The notes: generated by a model from the sequence alone, not told the origin. A stretch of 64,000 bases of DNA from Vespula vulgaris (GCF_905475345.1 NC_066590.1:868001-932000), one strand, 5' to 3'. Numbered from the stretch's first letter, positions 12,885 through 25,137 are shown. Made by a program: numbers and translations.

Positions 12885-12968
12885 GAGAGAGAGAGAGAGA
12901 AAACGATATCGTTTCTTTGTAAATACTTTCCTTTTGTCCTTCGTAGTCTCTCTCTCTCTCTCTCTCTT
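12885..12968. repeat. GA tract, 14-bp palindrome, CT tract
   Basis: GA units (12885-12900) are followed at once by the perfect palindrome AAACGATATCGTTT (12901-12914). CT units follow at 12947-12968. A transcript could pair GA with UC around the palindrome. Confidence 0.85.
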
Positions 12969-13275
12969 TCTTCTTCCTTCCATCGTATAAACATACAAAG
13001 ATAGACACACGTACGCACGTACAAATACATTTTACTCGTGTGTAACATCCGATCGCGTAGTCGTCGAGGGACCACCGATAAGGACGCATTCCAAGGTGTC
13101 GCTCGAGTACGAATACACGAGAGGAACAAGGTATCCAAGCATCGATCCGGTAGAAAGGAGAGAATCCATAGGAGAGGAAAGAGAAAGGGAGGAGAGCGAG
13201 CTTGGTAAGTCGTCCTTAGAACGCGCTGCTTATTGATTTATTTTACGAGGATCGTAAACTCGATCTCTCTCTCTT

Positions 13276-13362
13276 TTCGTGCAACCACTACCACCACCAT
13301 CGCCACCACCATCGCCACCACCATCGCCATCGCCATCGCCATCGCCATCGCCACCATCAACC
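13276..13362. repeat. (CAC)n / (CATCGC)n array
   Basis: CACCAC and CATCGC units. The plus-strand hexamer core is near 13321-13352. The reading frames give Thr-Ile/Ala-Ile, Pro-Ser or, on the minus strand, Gly-Asp, depending on phase. Confidence 0.95.
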
Positions 13363-13500
13363 ACCGACATATTGGCATTGCTGCAACCACTACTAGCATC
13401 GTCATCTCGACTCAGTCCTCCTTTCAGTTTGCTCGTATTCGTCACGTTCTCGTGTATCGAAAAAAAACGTCACGAAAAAGAAACAACGAACGACCGACGC

Positions 13501-13545
13501 GCAACAACAACAATAACAACAACAACAACAACAACAGCAACAACA

Positions 13546-13604
<59 letters not shown>

Positions 13605-13605
13605 A
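13501..13605. repeat. (CAA)n then (CGA)n trinucleotide array
   Basis: CAA units with single CAG and TAA variants (13501-13546) change directly into a pure CGA run of about 60 bp (13546-13605). One phase reads poly-Asn then poly-Asp, another poly-Thr. The purity of the CGA half suggests recent expansion. Confidence 0.95.
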
Positions 13606-13926
13606 AGAAGACGAGAAGCAAAAGAATTAAAGGGAATAAATATAGGAAGTCTCGTTTCGAAAAGCCCGCGCCTGGCCCTCCGCGCACGACAACTCCGAGA
13701 GATATATTGTCGCGAGTATATTTACGAGGAGCGAGAGTTATAAATCACGCGTTCGTCTGCTTTGGCCGACCAAGAGAAAGAGAGAGAGAGAGAACGACGG
13801 TGGGGATACACGAGTTGCCAGTACACGAATACGCACATACGCAAAGAAATACGCATAGCCTCCCTCGCTTGGTGGAACCGAACCGGTCAATGTCTCGACG
13901 TAATGGTTTTTCGATAATTGTGTAAC

Positions 13927-13953
13927 TGTTTCACATTGCCGCCCGGTGAAACA
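13927..13953. other. 8-bp inverted repeat in a complex island
   Basis: TGTTTCAC (13927-13934) and GTGAAACA (13946-13953) are perfect reverse complements separated by 11 bp of GC-rich sequence. A smaller dyad (ACAC...GTGT) follows. No T-rich run follows it closely, so this does not look like a terminator. Confidence 0.6.
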
Positions 13954-14043
13954 CGGCGCTGTGTAAACGCTTTTACCCCCTTTAACGAGCGTGCCTCGGG
14001 ACCTTTCTCCCTGTCTCTCTTTTTCTTTATACACGCGGCTTCA

Positions 14044-14106
14044 TCTCTCTCTTTCTCTCTCTCTTTTTCTCTTTCTCTTTCTCTTTCTCTTTCTCTTTCT
14101 CTTTCG
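14044..14106. repeat. CT tract and (TTTCTC)n hexamer
   Basis: CT units lead into about six TTTCTC units. Confidence 0.95.
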
Positions 14107-14225
14107 CTCTTGCTTTCGCAATCAGGATGCTCGTACAGGATCGACCGTATCTTCTTTGACGCGCTCACGCTGCGAGTCGTTTCGTATTCGTGCGTATTCT
14201 ACTCCCTCCTTATTATTATTCTTCA

Positions 14226-14336
14226 TCTTTCACCTCCTCCTCCTCCTCCTCCTCTTCTTCCTTCTTCTTCGCCTTCTTCTTCTTCGTCTTCTTCTTCTTC
14301 TTCTTCTTCTTCTTCTCCTCCTCCTCCTCCTCCTTT
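14226..14336. repeat. (TCC/TTC)n trinucleotide array
   Basis: About 110 bp of TCC and TTC units. On the minus strand this reads poly-Glu/Gly or poly-Arg. Confidence 0.95.
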
Positions 14337-14710
14337 TAATTTTCCGTACACGGTGTGGACGTGCCAGGAAGAAGGCGACGCTTCCGCGAATCGAATCATA
14401 CGTTGTTGTACGTACGACCATAGCCTATAATCGAACGGACATTGTCGCGAAATGTTGCATGCAAATTGGATCTTGTCATTTTTTCTCTTGCGCGCGTGTG
14501 TACGCATGTTGTTTTTTTAATTTTCTTTTTTTTCTTTTCTTTTCTTTTCTTTTCTTCTTTTCTTTTTTCTTTTCTCTCTCTTTTTTTTTTATGTAGACTG
14601 GAGATACTAGAGTGATTATTACAGATGTTTTTAAAAAGAGACTCCTTTCTCGTCAACGAAAAATGAGGAATTTTTCTAGCTTGCCCGAGGGTGTAGCGTA
14701 GGTGGATAGC

Positions 14711-14746
14711 GAGGAGGAGGAGGAGGAGGAGGAGGAGGAGGAGGAA
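14711..14746. repeat. (GGA)n trinucleotide
   Basis: About 12 pure GAG units. Confidence 0.95.
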
Positions 14747-15258
14747 ATGGTGGTTCGGGGAGCTACCTGTTACACCGTCGAAACGATTTATGATCGTCCC
14801 AGTCGCCGTTGTTTTCGATGCCTCGAATATCCTCGTATAGGATGAAAACATTGGAAAGGACTCCTCTTCTCTCCCTTCGACGAGCGAATTCCCCATGGAT
14901 TTTTCAACGTCGATCGTTTAATATAGAAACGTCTGGTATATTTATCGTAAGCCGATATCGAGAGATCCTGCATGGGATACACATATACGTGTGTGGGCGT
15001 ATATATATATATTTATATATATATATACATACACTCTCGATACCGAAGGTATTAGAACGATCTTGTTGTTATATCAATTTTGACCGCATATTCGAAAGTA
15101 TTTACGATCTTACCGAGATCTTACTGTTGTCCAATACTTGATCATACATTCTGTAAGGTTTCTTCGATATTAATCAAATTTCTTGTGCTATCCATCCTTC
15201 CTTACCCAAAATAGGAATTCTGCAACTTTGATAGTTTCCAAATATATATAGCGAATGA

Positions 15259-15261
<3 letters not shown>

Positions 15262-15294
<33 letters not shown>
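15262..15294. repeat. (GA)n microsatellite
   Basis: About 16 pure GA units. Confidence 0.95.
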
Positions 15295-15297
<3 letters not shown>

Positions 15298-15564
15298 TGA
15301 AAATTTCAACGATACGAAGCAACTTTCCTTCCTCGAATAATTACCTAATCGAATTATTCGAGTTAAACGTTTCGATTGATTAACGAGGCACATACGTAAT
15401 CATCATTTTTTATTTTTTCTTTCTCTTCTTCGTTCTTTTCTTTTTGAAATAGCTAGAATAGAAAATTTTCCAACGCGAGCAGAGTACTAGGTTGATATCA
15501 TAATGGTATAGGTATCGACAACTTGGCTCCCGCTCGTCGTATAAGTTTAATAACGTCTGACATC

Positions 15565-15586
15565 GAAGCGTATTTTCATACGCTTC
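15565..15586. other. 8-bp inverted repeat, 6-bp loop
   Basis: GAAGCGTA and TACGCTTC flank TTTTCA. The dyad is perfect and lies in a repeat-free island. Confidence 0.65.
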
Positions 15587-15807
15587 ATAGCATTATAAAC
15601 GCGAGCGTGGATAAGCGACTAATCCTTCCTCGTCGGATGACATCATCGAGTCTCGGTTGCTTTTAGCGACACGTCGAGATTATAACTCTAACATTCTCGG
15701 TAACCACCTTCGTCCATTCTCCCTTCCGATTTTATGAGGATCTTTGCGATCTCGATCCCGAACTGGTTATTACATGTTTGCGTTTACATAGGGACGCACA
15801 CGCACAC

Positions 15808-15862
<55 letters not shown>
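15808..15862. repeat. (TA)n microsatellite
   Basis: About 27 pure TA units after a CACACG run. It is a self-complementary tract and prone to length change. Confidence 0.95.
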
Positions 15863-15867
<5 letters not shown>

Positions 15868-16147
15868 CAGCCTTAGAATAAGCGTATTGTGGAAAAACTC
15901 GACGATATTTTTTTTCTAACCTCCTTTTTCTTTTCTTTCTTTTTTTTATTTTTTTATTTTTTTTTTCATTCGTCATCTCAGTCATTGAAACGTTATAAAG
16001 TTTATTCCATCAAGAAACGTTTGACAGAAAAGTTGACGCTGGGTTGCAAGGAGAACATCGTCATTTCTACGTCGTATACTTAACTTAACGAGAATACTCT
16101 ATTGCGTTAAAAGAGTACATGTTTTTCGTCGTTGTTTTCTTTTCTTT

Positions 16148-16149
<2 letters not shown>

Positions 16150-16219
<70 letters not shown>
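16150..16219. repeat. Longest pure (CT)n tract
   Basis: About 34 uninterrupted CT units, the longest pure dinucleotide run in the window. Confidence 0.95.
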
Positions 16220-16220
<1 letters not shown>

Positions 16221-16309
16221 TCCTTTTTTCAGTTTTAGTTAAATGCAACCGAGATAAAGAAACATACCTGGCAGAATAAACGGTAGAACTCATTTCTAAT
16301 TGTTACCCA

Positions 16310-16560
16310 AGGCGCAGGTATTCCAGTTCGTTTGAAAACGTTAGTTTCGGGCGGCAAGACACGAGTATCGCGTAACACGCTCTCACCCCGAACTCTATTC
16401 GCTCTCTTAATCTCTTTTGTCGTTATCAGAGCCGCATATTTAATGCACTTAGAAAGCCAGCTCCGTATTCATAACTCGCTGTTAGCGCTGATAGTGGCGT
16501 ACAGGCCGCGTAAAAAGCATTAGAAACTTTAAGAGCGCCACTAAAAGCGAGTTTCCAAGC
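16310..16560. other. Complex island, candidate regulatory element
   Basis: Low-repeat sequence with GTTTCGGGCGGCAAGACACG, CATATTTAATGCACTTAG and GCGCTGATAGTGGCG. No frame carries a recognisable domain. A minus-strand frame through it ends in a His/Gln run derived from the adjacent trinucleotide array. Confidence 0.22.
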
Positions 16561-16588
16561 AGGCCGACCCTTCGCCGATGCTGCCGCT

Positions 16589-16634
16589 GTTGTTGTTGGT
16601 GCTGGTGCTGGTGCTGGTGCTGGTGGTGATGCTG
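16589..16634. repeat. (TTG)n / (GGTGCT)n array
   Basis: TTG units change to four GGTGCT-type hexamers. The minus strand reads His/Gln. Confidence 0.95.
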
Positions 16635-17672
16635 TAACGGGTGTACTCGTTCTCTGAACATTTTCAATGACGTTACGTGCTTAACTTGCGAGTTAATATC
16701 CGAAACACGACGCATACGTTTCTATATCCATCAGTACGGGACGATATTGCGATGCTTTTTATCTTTACTTTTATTCATCGACCGATTTGATTACGAGCTA
16801 ACAAAGTTTCGGAATCGGATGCGATACCGTGAACGTCCCTAATGAATTCAATTTCGCGCTACTTTTTGGTCGAGAGAGACGATATATATCTAACGTAGAA
16901 TCGTTTCGAGAAGGAAAATATATTCGAATCGTTGGTTCAACCGGTAGCGTAGTAGCAATAGTTAGTAGTAGGTCCGGTGTTACGTTACGTTCAACGAAAA
17001 TTTCATTTATGTTACTGGCTCGTTTCTTCTTCTTCTCGACGACGTTAAACTTGTCCACACGCGTTCGGTTCAAGTATCGCGCGATCGGCACGACGACGTC
17101 GGACAAAGAATAAGAAGAATTACGAATCGATATCGAGTTACCGTCCTCTTTTTCATCCTCGTTGAAATTCATCGAACGACGCGAGATCACGCGGCTCGTC
17201 CCTACGTTTCTTGCAGTTACTTCCAGCAGTATCTTTAACCATCGAGAGAGAGGGAGAGACGGTTGATCCGTGTAAAACTTGAACGCACTCAAAGAATTTC
17301 GACAAGTTCCGACGAAACACTTAAAACTTCGCGCCCTTCTGAGTCTCGAAAACACTCAAAAGGACGTCCCAAGACGCTTCTTCCTCTTTTCGCCCAAGAG
17401 AGAAAAAGAGAGGAGAGGAGGGAAAAAGCTTCTCTCCGTGAAAAATTTAAAATTCACGCGACCACGCGCCGGTCTAAGCGATTCGACGAGAAAAGAGGCC
17501 ATGCTGCATCCTATCGCGTGGTATCTCTCGTCGAATTTTGATAAAAAAAATTATTTACCTCGTTGTAGAGTCACGATCGCGGGGTAAGAAGATACAGGAT
17601 ACCTCCCTCTACCTTTACTTTATTTCAACGTTCGCGAGCTCGATATTAATGGCGGTTTTCACGAGTGCGCAC

Positions 17673-17722
17673 GAGGTTACCAGAGGCAGGATCGCTTGTA
17701 ATTTTGCAAAATTGGTTACCTC
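17673..17722. other. Dyad-rich island core with 14-bp palindrome
   Basis: AATTTTGCAAAATT (17700-17713) is a perfect palindrome. It lies between GAGGTTACC (17673-17681) and GGTTACCTC (17714-17722), which are reverse complements except at one position and also share the direct repeat GGTTACC. The flanks are repeat-free. Confidence 0.6.
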
Positions 17723-18551
17723 GGGACGTTTATAATGCGAGAGAGCACGTAAGCCGTGCCGCTCGTGTATCTTCGAGTTACTACCACTAGCCGACCGAGA
17801 AAGAGACCGTCATTCTTCTCGCGATAAAGTTATAATGATTAAAAGGTGACGACTAGATTGCGCAGCGAGACGGTCTAATGGCTTTTTGCCTCGAGTAATT
17901 AGGAAATTAGTACTCCTACGGCACCGAGATAATTCCCTATCTTCCTTCTACTTTTTCCTTTTCTTCTTCCTCTTCGTTTTCTTCTTATTCGTTTCTTTCT
18001 CTCTTTTTCTTTCTCCCTCTCATTCTCCTTTTCTTTTCTTTTCCTCTTCCCTCTACTCCTCTACTCTTATTATTATTCATTGTCCGTTCTCCCATCTTCG
18101 TTTCACGTTGGTCTTGCCTTTTGGCAAGACTTTCTTCGACTCTTTCAAAGTTAATGTTTGCGTCCAACGTGTTAACGTATCCAAAAGTGGTAACGCATTT
18201 ATATATAACGAGTACAAAGATTATTTTTATTGCTCTTGACCTTTCGGTACTCGTGGGAGGAAACGTCGAGGGTTAATTTAACGCCTCGAAAGACGTCAAG
18301 GAAGTTGAACGACGTAAAATCGAATTTTAGCCGAATTTAAAGCGAGTCCTCGGTCTTCGAAGGAACGAAGGCCAAGTTCAAATCCGAATTAACCCCTTTC
18401 TCTCTTTCTCTCCCGTCGATTTATATTTTATGTACATAGATATTCTTTAAAGATTTATATCGAATTTCAACGAGTTTCAAATAGAAACGGCGCTCTGTAT
18501 ATTTTTTCTCGTTTTACTTTCTCGCATCCTTTTTCTTCTCTCTCGTTTCGT

Positions 18552-18577
18552 TCATTTATTTATTTATTTATTTATTA
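18552..18577. repeat. (TTTA)n tetranucleotide
   Basis: About 6 TTTA units, followed by a CT tract. Confidence 0.95.
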
Positions 18578-18642
18578 CTTTCTCTCTCTCTCTCTTTCTC
18601 TCGTTTAATAACAAAATTCTCTCGCGATAATTACGCACGTCT

Positions 18643-18664
18643 CTACGCGCGTATATACGCGTAG
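18643..18664. other. 7-bp inverted repeat
   Basis: CTACGCG and CGCGTAG flank CGTATATA. Alternating purine-pyrimidine sequence fills the dyad. Confidence 0.6.
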
Positions 18665-18920
18665 TTTCATACATTATTTATCGCGATATTAATAACGCCG
18701 GGTACGAGGCTCATTAGCGAAAAAGAGATGGCATATTGCGCATACACCATATACTTCGGTGTGGGAGCGTATATCACCGAGTTGCTTAATTGGAATGATT
18801 AAGGCGGTTTAAATATTTTTTAATTTCAAATACAATCCGGCCGATAGATAAAAATAGTTACCGGTGTCACGCGATCCTTCTCCTTGCTTTAACGATTTAT
18901 TCGTTGGCTCGATGCTCGAC

Positions 18921-18952
18921 TACTTACGTACTTACGTACTTACGTACTTACG
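18921..18952. repeat. Four exact TACTTACG units
   Basis: An 8-bp unit repeated four times without change, 32 bp in all. Confidence 0.95.
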
Positions 18953-19384
18953 CTCGACTAATCGCGACCGATATGCATAACTCGCGGAATAATGCAGAGA
19001 GAAAGAGAGAGATAAACAGAGAGAGAGAAGGGAGGAAATAAGGAGATTAAAATACTCGAACGTCGAGGGACAATCAGTTACATTTTCATAACTTTATAAG
19101 AATCCATTGCGTTTTCCGTCGCGATTCTTACCGTCGGGAGCTTGAAAAATAGCCGAATACGAAAGGAAGAAAGAAATTTAGCCGATATTTATTACTTCTA
19201 CCGAGCAAAAGAAGCAAAGTTTAAAGAGCAATATTAAATTTGCCTTCAACGTGCACGCTTCGAGACTACTCTCATTGACTCCCAAAGTCGCAGAGTTCCG
19301 TTCTTAAAATAGAATAATTAGTTTGGCGATCTTTATTGAAGTTTTTATACTTTCTTTTTCTTCTCGTTTCTTCTCTTCTCTTTT

Positions 19385-19389
<5 letters not shown>

Positions 19390-19425
<36 letters not shown>
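19390..19425. repeat. (CT)n microsatellite
   Basis: About 17 pure CT units in a T-rich patch. Confidence 0.95.
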
Positions 19426-19428
<3 letters not shown>

Positions 19429-22400
19429 CTTCTTCTTCTTCTTTTTATATACTTTTAAGCTACCTAAGTCTCAGTCTCGAATTTAATATGGACCTCTCCT
19501 TGGAAATGGTAAAAATACTTTTCATCTTTCTCTCGATATACGAGCGTAGTTATAACCAATAGAATTAACCGAAAAAAAAAGGAAACGAAAGAAAAAATGA
19601 AAAAAGAAGAAACTCTTCGATATTATCCGTTCTTTTACGTCAGCGATAATTACAATGGATGGATGGAACGCTCAGAAATAGTTACTCGCTCGTCGAAGAA
19701 ACTTTCCCTTTTGGCGAGACAGAATTAATCGTCAATCGTTAATCGTCGCGACGTCACGCGCGACGAGTCGCTCCTTTTCTCTTTTTTCTTCTTTTTTCTT
19801 TCTCTCCTTCCTTCTTTCCTCTTTTTCCTTTTTTTTTTTTTTTATACACCACGAACGAGTATATTCTCGGTATTATTATTCATTCTTACGTCAATATCCA
19901 TATCGAGATATTAGGATATCCTCGCGAAAATATATTAATAGGTTTTACGAGGAGTCGACGTTGTAGAAAATTCGTGTTAGAAACTTCCTTTTTTTTATTT
20001 TCTCTTTTTTTGTTCTCGTTCCTTTCTTTTTTTTAACCTCTTCCACGAACAATATCAAGCATCGCTTTAAAACACTACGCTCACGCTCATTAGGGAAAAA
20101 AGATGGGTGGCGGTAGGATGGAAAGGGGTGGACAGGGCGAGCAGAGAGAAAGAGATAGATAGATAGAGAGTAACGAATGTTCGCCAACAGCGAGAAATAT
20201 CGAAAGTCGATATTTTCTATAACACGAGAAGAGAGCACGAGGACGCGAAAACTTCGTTCCGTTAAAAACTTCGATAAGCCTTCGTTTCTTTTTCATTTTC
20301 TTTTTCCTTTTTATTTGGTTTTCTTTCTTTCTTTTTTTCTTGATTTCTTCTTTTTTTTTTTGTCACTTGCGCGATCCTTAATAATATCTTTTACGAAAGA
20401 AATTGTTGGTCGATCGACATCGACCAACTGAGAGAAGTTTCAACTTTTACGAATTTCCGTCGCACGACTCGAAATTATTCTGGATGAAACCACGTCCCGT
20501 TTCGTTTTCATTTATTATAAGCGATATATTTTTGTCGCTTAACAGTCGCGAAAGTATTCGTAAACTATTTAACGATAGAATCGACGTAAAAACAAAAAAA
20601 AAGAACGTATGAATGATTTCGTAAACGTGTGATAATTCCTTAATTAATGATATTTCGTTTCATTTTGATCGAGGTAAAAAAACTTTCTTTGGAGATAGTT
20701 AAGTACATGCCTACCTACTTCGATATGTCCGACGTAGAAAATAGCATTCCAGGACTTATCGATGTAAGAAGAAAACATATCGGCGTCGTTAGATCTCTGA
20801 TAAAATTTCGTAAATGGGAATACTGACGTCGATAAGGAATCGATGCTTATCCGTAAGCGAGTCACGCTTCTTATCAGGAGATATCTCCTTTGGCCTATCT
20901 TTTTTTTATTTTCATTTTTTTTTTATACATATTTTTTTACTTTTTATTTTTTTCTTCTCCCTCTCTCTCTCTCCCTCTCTATCCCTCTTTCCCATGAAGA
21001 AGGAGAGACCATTATCGTCGCGTTTCGATTTCGATTTCGAAAAGATCGAAGGGTATCGAGGAAAACTAGTCAAGGTGGTCTTGTAAGTAAGACGAGGCAG
21101 ATGGGTGTAGGGGGTTACTTTCTGACGAACGAGTCTACGTGTCAGCACTGCAAACCATCCTCATTTAATTTACTGAGAGCCCTTCTATATCAGACGCATT
21201 CTCGGACTTTCTTGAGGGATCTTTGGAAAGGTAAAACTTTGGCAAACTCAGCCGAAATCTGTTTTGTTTTTATTCTTTTATTCTTTTTATCGCTTCGTTA
21301 CAATAAAGATTCTTGTTTGTACATAAACAAATGCAGAGAGAGAAAGAGAGACGTATTTATATATCTAAGATATACTTGCGATCGTAACGAGCTACAATTT
21401 TACATAAATTCTTATGTACTCATCTGTAGAATACATAACGTAATATAATTCGTAATAATTTTGATCCAGGTGAAGGATACGATAGAGCTCACTGTAATAT
21501 TTTTTGAATAAGACTTTTCAAAAAGTCCTATTGATTCGCGACAAAAAATTAATCTCCCTTTCTCTCCCTATTCCTGTATCACCCTGTGAAAGGAAAGGGA
21601 AAAAAAAATGAAACAAGGTTCCCTTTGAATAAAAGTTAATTAGCAGTGATGCCTCAGAAAGCCGCCGAGCAAAACCTATTTCCGTTTCGAAGGGTTACGA
21701 GAAGTTATTCTCCTCCCTCTTTTTTGGCTCATCTGCACGCGATGAAGGCCCATAACCGAGGGCTGTGAAAAAGGCTCGTATTTCTCTCTCTCTCTCTCTC
21801 TTTCTTTTTTCTTTTTTTTCTTCGCTAAGACTAATCCTAACTCTTGCATCTAATCATAACAAAAGTCAAAGTTAGTTTCCCCTATCCGTCGCTCCGTCTT
21901 TTTAGAGTGCGTCTCGATTTAAATTAATATCGCGAGCTCTCTTTTCTTTCTCTTTTTCCCTCTCTCTCTCTCCCTCTCCCACTCTGTCTCTTTGTTAAAT
22001 TACATCCTTCGCAAGCCTTTCCAGGTTTCAGGAATGAATAGAGAAAGCCTTCAAAACTTCAAAGCCAAAGGTATATATAATAGAAGGGTTTTGCTCGTAC
22101 TAACAGGGATGAGCGAAGGGGTCAAAAGGGTTCTTCTCGTCGATTAGCCCGTTTAAGAAATAATCTAATAACGTAATCGTACATCGATCAATTTATATCG
22201 AATTTTTTGTACAATTGGTCGAACGAAAAAATTTCTTCTCAAGTAGGCAATTAATTATTCGACTATAGGAGTGAAAACGTGGTAAGTCGATTAAATAGGC
22301 CAATGCGTTTATACTTACACGTAATCACCTTACTACCACTACCACCATCATCATCATCTATACATATTCATAGGGAACAACCTCTCTACCTACGAGGAAA

Positions 22401-22918
22401 CTTTCGTTATCGGCGATAACTCATTAAGGAAGTTCGTTGAAATGATCTGCTTTTAATTGGATAGCGCGAAAGGCGGCCAGGGGCTTTTGACTTTTCGAGT
22501 GTTCGTAAAGGGTGAACGCGAATACGACTAGCTCGGAAATACGTTCGATATCGAAGGGATTTTCCAAGGAAGGGTTCAACGAGTCCCTTCTTCTTTCTTA
22601 TCGAGGATCCCTCGGGGATTTTTCAACTTTTCTCCAATCGTTTTATACCCGTGTTACGTATCTACTGTGTATATCGATATTACTTACGTGCATTTGAATC
22701 AATCGTAATATCACACCTACATCATCTATCGCTAAAATCGATATATTTTGATGGATCCTCGATTGATGACATTTTCGAGCTAACGAATCGACTGAATCAC
22801 GACGAATTTTGTCGAATCGTTCGAAGCTGAATTGCCGAAGGTTCGTGGCTCGGCGACGCAACTTCTCCTTTGCGGGAGAACAGTTTTAATGGTATTAGCG
22901 TTAAACGAGAGTAAATTA

Positions 22919-23082
22919 GAGAGAGAGAGAGAGAGAGAGAGGGAGGGAGAAAGAGGGAGAAACCGCGTATAGCGAGCGTTGCTTTATGGTCATCGCTTTC
23001 ATTATGATCGATTTTAACCGTGAAATCGAACGTGAACGTTGCAAAAGGTGTTGCTCGCGTACGTCGAATTCCATCGCGTTTG

Positions 23083-23117
<35 letters not shown>
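22919..23117. repeat. GA tract facing a CT tract
   Basis: GA units at 22919-22940 and CT units at 23084-23117, about 145 bp apart and in complementary orientation. Confidence 0.9.
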
Positions 23118-23118
<1 letters not shown>

Positions 23119-23892
23119 AGGACTCGTCAAGCAGGTATTACGATTCGATAAGTCGAGTTACTCGGTGAAAGAAAGAAAAAAAAGAACATAAAAAAAATCG
23201 CATGATGGAATTTAAGAACGTCGACACGAGCGAGTTTTCCCGATGACTATCGAATAAGACAGGGTTGTTGAACTATTTATTTCCTTTTTCTTTTCTTTTC
23301 TTTTCTTGTTTTTTTTTTTTCTTTTCTTTCCTATCGTATTCGTGCATAAATCGTAGGAGAAGGCGTAATAGGATATCCTTCGGATAGTTGGTTGGACAGT
23401 GGCACGCGGTGCACACGGGCACGATTTGTCCTACATCGGTGCTGGTACTTCGAAGCCGGCTTTGCTAGCTGCGACGAAACACGTGTGGAAATATATATGT
23501 ATATACATAGGTATATACATATGTATGTATATGGACACACATACTACGTAGTTGCTTGTTCGATAATGGTCGTGAGATAAATTCAAAGTTCTCAATCATC
23601 GTAATAGCGGACAGGAAAAGACAGTCGTTGTCGTAGCGATCTAGCGGATTATCCTTTGCAAAAAAAGATCCATATAAGTGAGTGCGCGTGCGCGTGCGAC
23701 AGAGACAGAGACAGACAAGAGAAAGAGAGAGAGAGACTCGTATGCGAGTTAGCTACGCAATATCGAACGTAATACTAGTTTTGCGTTCTTATTGGGCTCA
23801 GTGCACCATGAAATTGGCCACTTTCTCTTGGAAGTACGTACGTATGTGTAATGTTTAATCAAACTACGCAAATTATCGGCGTTTCCGTTCTT

Positions 23893-23973
23893 AGGCGTCG
23901 TCGTCGGCGTTGTCGTTGTGTTGTTATTGTTGTTGTTGTTGTTGTTGTTGGTCGTCGTCGTCTCGGAGGTCAC
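23893..23973. repeat. (TCG)n/(TTG)n trinucleotide array
   Basis: GTCGTCG, then about nine TTG units, then TCG units again. The minus strand reads Thr or Asn runs. Confidence 0.95.
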
Positions 23974-25137
23974 CGAGCTTCGATTACGCGCGAGAAACAC
24001 GATCCCCTATTACGTAAAAGTTTACTGCTTGATCTCCGTGACTAAGCGTATTAGAGGTCGGATCGTCCTTTAAGACGTCGTTCTCTTCGACGATTAGAAA
24101 ACAAAGTTTTTTCCACTCTCGTATCATCGTGAACCGTCGAAACGTCTCAGTCGCACAGAAGACAGCCCACGGCGTCAGTCTTGTAGCGTTTTCGAATATC
24201 GTTCTCAACATCGACACGCCATTTTCCTTCTCCTAAACGAACGTTTCGTATTTCTTTCTTCGACGGACTCGTAAAAGCAAGCATCATAAAACGCGACTCA
24301 CCGTGACACGATTCTAGCGTCTCGTTCGAAATCGTACCGAAACGATTACGATAAAACTTCCTGGTTCGTTCGTTCTCTTTCATGTTAAAAAAATATCAAC
24401 GAACATGCGCGAAGGTAAGCAAAGAAAATAGAAAAAAAAGAGAGAGAGAGAGAACCAAAAAGTCGAAATACAAATCGAATCGTGTACGTCCAATTACTCC
24501 CCGCGACGTTTATAGAGTGGAATCGAGCGAACGTAAAAACGTCCGAGCGACGAAACATATTCGTCCGTCCCTTTTAAATCGCGAACGAAAAGGGAAAAAT
24601 ACGAATTCTCTTGCGGCAGTACGAATCTCCAAGATCTTGCGCGGACGAAAGGAAGAACGTATGGAAATTATATCGTTACAAAGTGTTCTCGTATCTGTGG
24701 ACGACGAAAGGAAGTAAATGCGTATATGTATGTACACATAATCGGTACGCGGTCGGGTTTATTTAATAAGAGTAATGGGTAGCGTAGAGAGAATAGAGAA
24801 AAACGACGAAAAGGGAAAAGAAAAAGGGAAAAGAAAAGGAAAATGAAAAAGAGGAGAGGGACAAGTCCAAGCGGATATACGACAAGCAGGCAAGAGCAAG
24901 TATGTGTATGGCGTACTCGCATACTCGAACGAGTATCACGCGCGTGTCCTTGTCTGTATTTGTACGCGTACGTGCGAACGTTCGCGTTCGTCCTTATAGT
25001 CGTTAGAGAAAGGAAGCTCGTATATACAAGAGCATAGATATAATATATGTAAGCGTACGCGCATATGTCTCTGTGCACGTGTACGCGAATATACGTGTAT
25101 ACGTGTAGGTAATACGTGTATAGGTAGCGAAGCTAGT

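Larger units (their letters stand above)
8001..13200. other. Non-coding block
   Basis: No gene is seen. The stretch 8090-8250 is a complex island with ATACCATATGCATGCACC, containing overlapping CATATG and ATGCAT palindromes. The stretches 9240-9450, 9640-10040 and 11100-11400 are mixed CpG-rich sequence with no repeats and no feature I can name. The remainder holds AT-rich tracts and GA/CT microsatellites listed separately. Open frames are short and repeat-derived. Confidence 0.7.
13201..16700. other. Block rich in trinucleotide arrays
   Basis: No gene is supported. Four large trinucleotide or hexanucleotide arrays (13276, 13501, 14226, 14711) create long open frames that translate as poly-Thr, poly-Asn/Asp, poly-Ser or poly-Leu. 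The stretches 13900-14010, 15520-15730 and 16310-16560 are complex islands with small dyads. The stretch 14760-14990 shows nothing specific. Confidence 0.7.
16701..21000. other. Non-coding block
   Basis: No gene is seen. The stretch 16800-17300 holds complex CpG-rich sequence open on the minus strand for 185 codons, but the translation has no domain I recognise. The stretches 17600-17880 and 18700-18990 are islands. T-rich patches lie at 17940-18060, 19350-19445, 19770-19845 and 20280-20360. The stretches 18240-18500 and 20400-20890 show nothing I can name. Confidence 0.65.
21001..25100. other. Non-coding block
   Basis: No gene is seen. The stretch 21600-21780 is a complex island with GGTTCCCTTTGAATAAAAG and TTAATTAGCAGTGATGCC. 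The stretches 22140-22520 and 22640-22900 are complex, with TAAT cores and no repeats, but no feature I can name. The stretch 24000-24420 is CpG-rich and open on the minus strand without a recognisable product. Confidence 0.65.

Noticed and set aside
13233..13925. 230-codon plus-strand frame with poly-Asn and poly-Asp
   Set aside because: Openness comes from the CAC, CAA and CGA arrays. The two other phases are also open across the arrays, and the remaining residues show no domain or splice context.
16482..16715. His/Gln-rich minus-strand frame as a homeobox-type low-complexity region
   Set aside because: The His/Gln run comes from the GGTGCT/TTG array and no homeodomain or other domain is nearby.
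16797..17355. 185-codon minus-strand frame at 16798-17355
   Set aside because: The composition is mixed, but there is no recognisable domain and no convincing splice sites. An overlapping plus-strand frame is also open.
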